NCBI RefSeq assembly: GCF_032854445.1
Contig: NC_088304.1
Coordinates: forward strand, 35,017,551-35,081,550
Reading direction: 5' to 3'
From: Liolophura sinensis
Lineage: Eukaryota > Mollusca > Polyplacophora > Chitonida > Chitonidae
DNA length: 64,000 bases
The notes under the pieces are model-generated. The model had not been told where the DNA came from. It made no database searches and worked only from the letters and a program-made list of their open reading frames with translations. Position numbers and translations under genes: made by a program. Positions 34,691 through 46,600 of the stretch are shown here, piece after piece. Every line of letters starts with the position of its first letter. The first letter of the stretch is position 1.

Positions 34691-37600
34691 AGACCTGTCT
34701 CAGGTAGAGAGACAGAGGTATAGAAATGTCACACTGTTGTACAGGTGAGACCTAAACTATGCTCACCTCTCTGTACAAGGCAATTCTGTTATTGTATTTA
34801 TACATATATGATAGACCGTGTAGAGGGGTAGAGGTGTGGACGTGTCACACTATTGTTCAGGTGAGTCCTAAACTATAGTCACCTTTCTGTACAAGAAAAT
34901 ACTGTGGTTGTTAATATATGATAGACCAGAGAGGGCTTCTGTGGCTGATGTGGTTAGCGTGCCAGTGCAGCGCAGTGACCCAGGGGCCTCTTGCTGTGAG
35001 CTCAAGTGGATTCCCCAGGGTTGTGGGTTTTCCCTGGACTCTGCTCAGTTACCTCCCGCCATAATGCTGGCTGTCATCGTATAAGTGAAATATTCTTGAG
35101 TATGTAAAACACCAGTTATGTAAATAAATCAAATAAATGATAGACCAGGGAGTATCAGAGGTGTGGAGATGTCACTGTTTGAATCCAGTTGCCTCTGCGT
35201 CAGTGAAAGGTTTTCTTTTAAATTACCTGATACTAGAGGGTAATACCTGCCAGGTATTTTTGATAGTGTCCTATGCTATAGTCAATCTGACGTCAATCAT
35301 GTATGTTCTTGACTGTGGTGTTAAGTCTAATTAAATCAAATAGAGAAAGCTAATGCGTGGTCTTCTCCAGAGATGTATGCTTTGGTAGAATTGTGAAGAC
35401 CTATCCATTTGATTAACTAATGTACGTGTTGTGATCTGTGGAGGCATATCAGATAAGTTCATTTGTGTGTCTGTGTACAGGTTTTCACAGAGTTTTGGTT
35501 AAATCAAAATTCCCTGGAAGAGGACAGACATGGGATCCTGCAGTCATCTAATGTGAGTATGAAGGGGAAGTTTAACAAAGGCGACAGTCATAAGATGTCA
35601 GTGGTAAACAAGTCGTCAAGTACTGTCATAGGACAGATCAAATTTAAGCAGAAAGTTTAAACGCACGAGGTGCAGTCTGCTCCAAGCGTACATAGCAGTG
35701 GCACAGAAAATATTTCACGTGGAATTTTTAGAATAAGTGTACATATGTATTGTGCATTTTCTCAAGATTTTCAACTTGCACATATGGATACATGGGCAGG
35801 TGCGTATAGGCACACTGTATTTCAAACCCTACAGGTTGGGAAGGCAGACTGTTCCCTTTCCCAAAGGAAGGAATGACCCAAGGGCACTGCTTTAATAAAT
35901 GACAGATCATTGCTAAGGCAGAAGTCTTGGCAGCATTTTTCATAACACCTTTAACATTTATATGGCATCCAAAATATGGATCCTTTATATCAACTTTGAT
36001 TGGTCCAGATATGACTGAAATGTCTTGAAAACAAGAAACAGCGTTGTCAGTGTTCGCTCATTATTTTGTCAGATTTAATGTTGGAGTATTTATCTACATG
36101 GTTTCATTTACCTGATTGACCTGTTATCAGAATGAGTCATTTTTAGCTTTTCTACAGTTTTTTGACCTCGTGTCAAGTCAGCCTAAGAACAACCAATTTT
36201 TCTGACAGTTTTAATTTTTTTTACAACGTGTTCCTTTCGATATCGTATAAGTGGCATGTTAGCACTCAGGGAAACAACTTTCAGAGTTAATCAATCTGTA
36301 TTTGCTGTTTGGGTTTTGTTTTTTTGTTTTTTGTGTTGAAGGGATCACTTCATTTTTTTTTTGTTCCTTTTTGTTTCAGCATTCTCTATCCAGTTTATTT
36401 ACCATTATATTTTCTGAATAAGTAATTAAATCAGTAATAATTCATGCGGATATTCGCAATAACCACACAGGCAGTAGCACTCCCACCTCTATGTAACCTT
36501 CACATAAGGTAATGCAGAATATCAAAATGTCATAACTGATAAACTAACATTTGATTTTATTTGAATGCGTCAGATAGAATGGAGTTGCTGGTCTTTCTGT
36601 GGCAAGTTACTGCGACAAATGGCACATAAGGCTTATTTAAAACTGTAGTCAGTTATGTAAGATAATACCAAGCATTTCACAGGGACTTTGGAGTACAATG
36701 TTCATAAATATACCTTCTTCCTGATTGATTGGTTATTTTCCAAACAGCCAATGGCAGATGAGGACCCTTTTGCATACCTGTTTGTAAGTACCTGCATGAT
36801 TGATTGGGAGTTGTGGGGCTGTACTTCTTGCTACCTGTCTCTCCACCCTGACCCTGTGGATTAAGTACGATCTGGGTAAGGGACTGTGATGATACTAATC
36901 CAATGTGATCTTGTACAGTACAGCTCATAAGTTGTAGCTTGTCACACATCATGCTTCATGGAATTGGGTTGGAAAAAGTTTAATGCCAAATAAAAACTGG
37001 AAATTCAAGTATAGGAATCAAGACCAGTAAGTTGAAAACCTTAAATGAAAATGCCTCCATTTTTCTTTATAGGCTTTTAGTTTCTTTTTCTTTTCCTTGA
37101 ATTGTTAAAGTACAGTCAAATGTTTTGCTCTTTGAACCATATTGATAGCTCAGGTGTCCTAAAATTTATTTTTGACTTTCGACTTTGACTTTTTTTTTTT
37201 CATCATCTGAAAAGTTTTTTGTGCATTTTAATAGTATTACAAGTACATTTAACTGTTTAATTATGTTATGGCTACAAAAAGGATATATTTATTTATCTGC
37301 TGTTTGCTTAGTATAGGAGTTAGGAATGTTACACTGAAATGACAGCAGTCAGGTTTGTCGGTGAAGGAAGTGAGCAGAGCTCTAAGAAAACAACAGCACA
37401 ACCCCTGGTACCTGACAAACCTCCTGACTTAAAGCTGCAGCCTCAGACCTCAGTGGCCAAGGTTCAAGGCTGCAGGGACAATCATTACATGTAGGTCACT
37501 CTGTGAGTGAGATCCCCAGAAACAGTTCTCGCATAGATGTGATTGCTCTATCAGATCAGCAAGACTTAAGTTTCGAATTTATTTTGACTGTCAGAAGGTT

Positions 37601-40600
37601 TACATAGCATGGTTTTCAAAGTGTGCATTCCTTTAACAAAATAAACATATAAATAATTATGTGTGGCTTTATTATGTACTTGTACATAGGCTAGAAAAAT
37701 CATGGAAGCAACACAAAAGAAATGAAGCATTTTTGCCACGTGTTAGAAACTGACATCTAATCAAAGTAGATGTATATTTGCACAATTACATGTGCATGTA
37801 CTGTCTATAGTATTTGACCATGTAAAGTGTTGATATGTCCATTAAAATCTTATGTGAAAAGCTGTACGCTGATATACAGGGGTGGCTGCCAGTGAAATAT
37901 TTGTCTGAGATCGCTGCATATGGCTGTTATGATTGTACATGCATATATCTGTGATCATCGCTCAACTTGCATGTACATGCATATATCTGTGATCATCGCT
38001 CAACTTGCATGTACATGCATATATCTGTGATCATCGCTCAACTTGCATGTACATACATATATCTGTGATCATCGCTCAACTTGCATGTACATGCATATAT
38101 CTGTGATCATCGCTCAACTTGCATGGAATACTGTACGAGTGAAGCAACTATTGCGGCTATGTTAACAACACATCAGGCGGTCACATATTCTCTTTGTAGT
38201 CCACATAAGGAGATAACATATCATCTTTGTAGTCCACGTCAGGAGGTCACATATTCTCTTTGTAGTCCACGTCAGGAGGTCACATATTCTCTTTGTAGTC
38301 CACATCAGGAGATAACATATCATCTTTGTAGTCCACGACAGGATGTCACATATTCTCTTTGTAGTCCACATCAGGAGATTGTAGTCCACGTCAGGAGTTC
38401 ACATATTCTCTTTATAGTCCACATCAGGAGGTCACATATTCTCTTTGTAGTCCACATCAGGAGATAACATATCATCTTTGTAGTCCACGTCAGGATGTCA
38501 CATATTCTCTTTGTAGTCCACATCAGGAGATTGTAGTCCACGTCAGGAGTTCACATATTCTCTTTATAGTCCACATTAGGAGTTCACATATTCTCTTTAT
38601 AGTCCACGTCAGGAGGTCACATATTCTCTTTGTAGTCCACATCAGGAGATAACATATCATCTTTGTAGTCCACGTCAGGAGATTGTAGTCCACGTCAGGA
38701 GGTCACATATTCTCTTTGTAGCCCACATCAGGAGGTCACATATACTCTTTGTAGTCCACGTCAGGAGGTCACATATTCTCTTTGTAGTCCACATCAGGAG
38801 ATAACATATCATCTTTGTAGTCCACGTCAGGAGATTGTAGTCCACGTCAGGAGGTCACATATTCTCTTTGTAGTCCACATCAGGAGATAACATATCATCT
38901 TTGTAGTCCACGTCAGGAGGTCACATATTCTCTTTGTAGTCCACATCAGGAGATAACATATCATCTTTGTAGTCCACATCAGGAGGTCACATCTTCTCTT
39001 TGTAGTCCACATCAGGAGATAACATATCATCTTTGTAGTCCACATCAGATAACATATCATCTTTGTAGTCCACATCAGGAGGTCACATATTCTCTTTGTA
39101 GTCCACCTCAGGAGATAACATACATTTATCACCATTGTATCTGTGAATACCATCCTGAAGCAGCCATGATATTTCACATATCAGACTCACACATTTTGGA
39201 CAGTAATTATTATCCCACGCAGTTTGGACAGTAATTATTATCCCACGCAGTTTGGACAGTAATTATTATCCCACACAGTTTGGACAGTAACTATTATCCC
39301 ATGCAGTTTGGACAGTAACTATTATCCCATGCAGTTTGGACAGTAATTATTATCCCACACAGTTTGGACAGTAATTATTACCCCACACAGTCTGGACAGT
39401 AATTATTATCCCATGCAGTTTGGACAGTAATTATTACCCCACACAGTTTGGACAGTAATTATTATCCCACACAGTTTGGACAGTAATTATTATCCCACGC
39501 AATTTGGACAGTAACTATTATCCCATGCAGTTTGGACAGTAATTATTATCTCCGCGCAGTTTGGACAGTAATTATTATCCCGCGCAGTTTGGACAGTAAT
39601 TATTATCCCGCGCAGTTTGGACAGTAATTATTTTCCCGCGCAGTGTGGACAGTAATTATTATCCCGCGCAGTTTGGACAGTAATTATTATCTCCGTGCAG
39701 TTTGGACAGTAATTATTATCCCGCGCAGTGTGGACAGTAATTATTATCCCGCGCAGTGTGGACAGTAATTATTATCCCGCGCAGTTTGGACAGTAATTAT
39801 TATCCCGCGCAGTTTGGACAGTAATTATTATCCCGCGCAGTGTGGACAGTAATTATTATCCTGCGCAGTTTGGACAGTAATTATTATCCCGCGCAGTGTG
39901 GACAGTAATTATTATCCCGCGCAGTTTGGACAGTAATTATTATCAGAATTTTGGAGGTTGATTGTGTCGTTACCTGTGTGAATGCTAAGATTCACACTGC
40001 AGCTTATTGGGTACATAATCTAGTAATGTGGACATTAAAATAGCAAATAAAATCTGTAAATAAAATGAAATAAAGAAACAAAGATTGGCATTTGGTGTAT
40101 CCTAGCCAAACTATCCATATTCCTTATCAGGAAATATCATATCTCATCTCAGGTCCTCATCAGGAGATATCATATCTCATTTCTAGTCCACATCAGGGGA
40201 TATCGTATCCCAACTCTAGCCCACATAAGGATATCATCTCATTTGTAGTCTATATGAGATGTATCTCATTTCTAAACCACATCAGGGGATATCAATCTCT
40301 TGTCTAGTCCACATCAGGAGATATGATATCCCATCCCTAGCCCACATTAGGGAGTTTCATATCCTGTCTGTAGCCCACATTTGGCAATGTCATATCCCAT
40401 CTCTTACCCATATCATTGGATATCATATCCTATCTGTAGTCCACATTTGGGAATGTCTTATCCCATCGGTAGCCCATATCATTAGATATCATATTCTATC
40501 TGTAGTCCACATCAGGGGATATCCAATCTCTAGCCCACATTTGGGGATGTCATATCCTGTGTGTAGTCCACATTTGGGTATGTCATATCCTGTGTGTAGT

Positions 40601-43600
40601 CCACATTTGGGGATGTCATATCCTATCTGTAGTCCACATTTGGGGATGTCATATCCTGTGTGTAGTCCACATTTGGGGATGTCATATCCTGTGTGTAGTC
40701 CACATTTGGGGATGTCATATCCTGTGTGTGGTCCACATTTGGGGATGTCATATCCTGTGTGTAGTCCACATTTGGGGATGTCATATCCTGTGTGTAGTCC
40801 ACATTTGGGGATGTCATATCCTTTGTGTAGTCCACATTTGGGTATGTCATATCCTGTGTGTGGTCCACATTTGGGGATGTCATATCCTATCTGTAGTCCA
40901 CATTTGGGGATGTCATATCCTGTGTGTAGTCCACATTTGGGGATGTCATATCCTTTGTGTAGTCCACATTTGGGGATGTCATATCCTGTGTGTATTCCAC
41001 ATTTGGGGATGTCATATCCTGTGTGTGGTCCACATTTGGGTATGTCATATCCTATCTGTAGTCCACATTTGGGGATGTCATATCCTGTGTGTAGTCCACA
41101 TTTGGGGATGTCATATCCTGTGTGTAGTCCACATTTGGGGATGTCATATCCTGTGTGTATTCCACATTTGGGGATGTCATATCCTGTGTGTAGTCCACAT
41201 TTGGGGATGTCATATCCTTTGTGTAGTCCACATTTGGGTATGTCATATCCTGTGTAGTCCACATTTGGGGATGTCATATCCTTTGTGTAGTCCACATTTG
41301 GGGATGTCATATCCTGTGTGTAGTCCACATTTGGGGATGTCATATCCTATCTGTAGTCCACATTTGGGGATGTCATATCCTGTGTGTAGTCCACATTTGG
41401 GGATGTCATATCCTGTGTGTAGTCCACATTTGGGGATGTCATATCCTGTGTGTAGTCCACATTTGGGGATGTCATATCCTGTGTGTAGTCCACATTTGGG
41501 GATGTCATATCCTATCCTCAGATCCTACATGTATGTGTTGCCAGGAAATCATGTCATTTATAGCCCTGGTGATGAGTAAACAGAAGGGCTCTTTACAACT
41601 GTTCCTGTATTTTTTGTCTTGCCAGTAGGCCCCAAGTGGAGCAAGAAGCTTTTCAAATCAGTAAAAGATGTGCACTGGTTATGATAGCAATTAATTAATG
41701 AAGCATGTTAATCAAGGATGTAGTGCTCACGCACATGCAGGTGTGATTGCTATGGCAGAAACCATTCCTTTGGCTATAAGCCTCATAAGAAATAAGAAGA
41801 GAGAAATCCTTTACCCAAATTCTACAACTTTTTCAACCACCCCTGCAGCCAATATTTTGAAACATTCTGAGAGAACTTTGAGGTTTAGAGAAATAATTTG
41901 CGCAGTTTTATGAAGCTTGCATCTTTAGTGACACAAACAAATCATTTTGGAGTCATTTTCTTTGTAGCTGCATGCGTAACTTCCACTGAAAAAAGTGCAT
42001 TAGAGATGGAAAAGGTTGAAGATAAACAGTAATCATTGTAGCAATCATTGAGCATACAGTAATCAGTGTAGCAATCATTGAGCATACAGTAATCAGTGTA
42101 GCAATCATTGAGCATACAGTAATCAGTGTAGCAATCATTGAGGATACAGTAATCAGTGTAGCAATCATTGAGCATACAGTAATCAATGTAGCAATCATTG
42201 AGCATACAGTGATCATTGTAGCAATCATTGAGAATACAGTAATCATAGTAGCAATCATTGAGCATACAGTAATCATTGTAGAAATCATTGAGCATACAGT
42301 AATCAGTGTAGCAATCATTGAGCATACAGTGATCATTGTAGCAATCATTGAGCATACAGTAATCATTGTAGAAATCATTTAGCATTGTTCACACGTCTGT
42401 TGCATGTGTACATATTTGCATACCAGTTTTTAGTCCCATTTTTGGCATTGTGGCTTTTCCTGTTGTCTCTTATTTGTATAAACGTATTCATAGCAGTATA
42501 AAGAATTGATCACCACAGTATATAGCTGAAGCAATCGTAGGCTAAATTGATTATACATGTTTGTACCATGACAACATGACTATATATCTTGTGGCCTGAG
42601 GATAGGTACATGTACAATCAACTTAGTTTACAGTGGCTTTGGGGGCCCAGGTGATGTTTGCAGTGGCCCAGGTGATTTAAAGCTGCTAATCATTCAGTGT
42701 GCATACTAATATGTTTGTTAGATAGATTTTGTATCACTAGTTAAAGACAGCCTGATGTCTTCATGTATCATATCTTATAGTGCAGCATGCTGGTGAACTT
42801 CTTCTGGTATTTGTACTTTAGTTGTGCCATGGGACGACAGATTCTCTCTGATTTTGCTTGCCATCATGGTCATTTGACCTGTTTATATAGATTAGACTCA
42901 GTCTTGCACATTGCTATTATTTTGTACTTAAAGCTTTATTTTACACAATTTGTGAAATTATTTTGCAGATTGGGATGTGTGTTGTGTTTTGTATTGGTTT
43001 TTTTCACCTTTTATCCATGATTACACAAGTACTTTTCTTGCGAAGTCCCATATATTTGATTTGTTTTTATTTTTTAGAGAAAAAAGCAATTCATAAAAGT
43101 AGTTTTCATTGACTTTATTTCAGTGAATTCATTTAGAAAAAAAGTAAATGTATGAAAAGCTTTGCAAAGAGGACACAAAACAGTAAAAACTCAGTGGAAT
43201 TTTATTTGATTTCTTTGTATTTTTAATTGTTTAATTTCTGAGAAGAGTCCTTTTGAAAGTTAAACTAGACCATATGTATACATTTTAATTTTTAAGGTTT
43301 AATCACTGTAGTATCTTTTGGCATGGTTAGCAGGGTTTAAGGTGTAGATCAGCGATGGAACAGTTCTATCAGTGAACAACATTTCTGTGAGATCTTGTCT
43401 GTTTACACTCGTTAACGCAATGGCACGTTTTGACCCTAATGGAGATTATACCCCAATTTAGTCCCATAATGCATAGCAAGCACAAAGTGTGATAGCATCA
43501 TCTGTTCAGCTTTACCATGTCTGAATTTACAGAGTGAAATGTGAAAACTGAGCCACTGGAATAAGCAGTGCTCAACTTTCGTGGAAATGTTGCTATTAAT

Positions 43601-46600
43601 ATGCATACTCCTGTAAAGCGCATGCATTGTCTGTACCTTTGGCTTTACATCACTGCCACTAACAGCAATTTTGTTCAGAAATCTTGAATAACGCCATTGT
43701 CACTGGGGTCACAGTGAACAGGCACGAAGTGATGTGAGAAAATGCAAACAGTCCATCTCAACCTTTGTCTCTGATGATACTGTATGAAAAGTATGGAAAT
43801 CAATTGCTGTATTGCAGCTTGTGGTACAATTTTTTTCATATTCTGAGAACACAAATCTTATATATATATATATGTCAGTTGTTCCTATTCGGGATATATA
43901 ATTTACATGCTATAGCCCAAAACCAACAAATGATTTTAACCAAATTCTAAAACAATTTTATTGATGAATGCTGATTAAATAGTTCCATGGAAGGACACCG
44001 TGTATATAAGCCTACGTGCACCTCACATGATTAAGAGGTCCAGCTTGTCTGTTGGTGGCAGTGATGTAAAGTGAAAGGTAGAGAGCAACGCGTAGCCTGT
44101 AAGGAGTATGAGTAATATGATGTTAAATAACAGGTTGCATCAAAGGATGTCACTTTATTCTGGATTTTCTGGTGAAATATCTGGTGTCTTCAGCATTGTG
44201 TTGCAGTGAGGCAGCACCATAAATGTGTCAGTATTGGAACCAGCTACATCCACACCAGAAGATACCGTTGTGATGTGATACGTATATATTTGAAGGAAAT
44301 AATTTAAAAATTGGCCTTTAATCTGAATGAACCAAACATACAAATTGTGCTAGTTTTGATACTGTGATGTGAAGCAAACATACACACTCTGCCAGCTTTG
44401 ATACCGCGATTGGAAGCAAACATACAAACTCTGCTAGTTGTGATACTGTGATTGGAAGCAAACATACAAATTCTGCTAGCTTTGATACCGCGAGTGGAAG
44501 CAAACATACAAACTCTGCTAGTTTTGATACTGTGATGGGAAGCAAACATACAAACTCAGATAGTTTTGATACCGTGATTGGAAGCAAACATACAAACTGT
44601 GCTAGTTGTGATACTGTGATGGGAAGCAAACATACAAACTCTGCTAGTTGTGATACTGTGATGGGAAGCAAACATACAAACTCTGCTAGTTTTGATACCG
44701 TGATTGGAAGCAAACATACAAACTCTGTTAGTTGTGATACTGTGATGGGAAGCAAACATACAAACTCTGTTAGGTGTGATACTGTGATGGGAAGCAAACA
44801 TACAAACTCTGCTAGTTGTGATACCGTGATTGGAAGCAAACATACAAACTCAGCTAGTTGTGATACTGTGATGGGAAGCAAACATACAAACTGTGCTAGC
44901 TTTGATACTGTGATGGGAAGCAAACATACAAACTCTGCTAGCTTTGTTACTGTCATGGGAAGCAAACATACAAACTCTGCTAGTTTTGATACTGTGATGG
45001 GAAGCAAACATGCAAACTCTGCTAGTTGTGATACTGTGATGGGAAGCAAACATACAAACTCTGCTAGCTTTGTTACTCTCATGGGAAGCAAACATACAAA
45101 CTCTGCTAGTTTTCATACCCTGATGGGAAGCAAACATACAAACTGTGCTAGTTGTGATACTGTGATGGGAAGCAAACATACAAACTGTGCTAGTTGTGAT
45201 ACTGTGATGTGAAGCAAACATACAAACTGTGCTAGTTTTGATACCCTGATGGGAAGCAAACATACAAACTCTGCTAGTTGTGATACTGTGATGGGAAGCA
45301 AACATACACACTGTGCTAGTTGTGATACTGTGATGTGAAGCAAACATACAAACTGTGCTAGTTGTGATACTGTGATGGGAAGGAAACATACAAACTGTGC
45401 TAGTTGTGATACTGTGATGTGAAGCAAACATACAAACTGTGCTAGTTGTGACACTGTGATGAGAAGCACACATACAAACTCTGCTAGTTTTGATACCGTG
45501 ATTGGAAGCAAACATACAAACTGTGCTAGTTGTGATGCTGTGATGGGAAGCAAACATACAAATTGTGCTAGTTGTGATGCTGTGATGGGAAGCAAACATA
45601 CAAACTGTGCTAGTTGTGATGCTGTGATGTGAAGCAAACATACACACTCTGCTAGTTGTGATACTGTGATGGGAAGCAAACATACACACTGTGCTAGTTG
45701 TGATGCTGTGATGGGAAGCAAACATACAAACTGTGCTAGTTGTGATACTGTGATGTGAAGCAAACATTCAAACTCTGTTAGTTGTGATACTGTGATGGGA
45801 AGCAAACATACAAACTCTGTTAGTTGTGATACTGTGATGGGAAGCAAACATACAAACTCTGTTAGTTGTGATACTGTGATGAGAAGCAAACATACAAACT
45901 CTGCTATTTGTGATGCTGTGATGTGAAGCAAACATACACACTCTGCTAATTGTGATACTGTGATGGGAAGCAAACATACAAACTGTGCTAGTTGTGATGC
46001 TGTGATGGGAAGCAAACATACAAACTGTGCTAGTTTTGATACTGTGATGTGAAGCAAACATTCAAACTCTGTTAGTTGTGATACTGTGATGGGAAGCAAA
46101 CATACAAACTCTGTTAGTTGTGATACTGTGATGAGAAGCAAACATACAAACTCTGCTATTTGTGATACCCTGATTGGAAACAAACATACAAACTCTGTTA
46201 GTTGTGATACTGTGATGGGAAGCAAACATACAAACTGTGCTAGCTTTGATACTGTGATGGGAAGCAAACATACAAACTCTGCTAGCTTTGTTACTGTCAT
46301 GGGAAGCAAACATACAAACTGTGCTAGTTTTGATACTGTGATGGGAAGCAAACATACAAACTCTGCTAGTTTTGATACCGTGATTGGAAGCAAACATACA
46401 AACTCTGTTAGTTGTGATACCGTGATTGGAAACAAACATACAAACTCTGCTAGTTGTGATACTGTGATGGGAAGCAAACATACAAACTCTGCTAGTTTTG
46501 ATACCATGATTGGAAGCAAACATACAAACTGTGCTAGTTGTGATACTGTGATGGGAAGCAAACATACAAACTCTGTTAGGTGTGATACTGTGATGGGAAG

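Larger units (their letters stand above)
34438..34913 (+). repeat. tandem copies of the SMPD4 exon 6-intron junction
   Basis: Three further copies of TATAGACCAGGGAGAGACAG...CACACTGTGGTACAG|GTGAGT follow the real junction: 34512-34606 (nearly identical), 34689-34795 and 34810-34913 (progressively diverged). Donors fall at 34564, 34745 and 34861. ATT and TA microsatellites separate the first copies. Reading past the true donor meets an early stop, so these are pseudo-exon ends. Confidence 0.85.

Noticed and set aside
35553-35660. Extension of SMPD4 exon 7 to the stop at 35658-35660 as an alternative C-terminus
   Set aside because: A good donor (GTGAGT) at 35553 and the conserved exon 8 make the spliced form far more likely; no poly(A) signal follows closely.
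40259-41579. Open frames of about 280-330 codons over the 33-bp array
   Set aside because: Repeat artefact: the 33-bp period keeps three or more frames open on both strands.
38176-42385. CRISPR-like appearance of regularly spaced repeats
   Set aside because: These are direct tandem repeats without unique spacers, in a eukaryotic intron.
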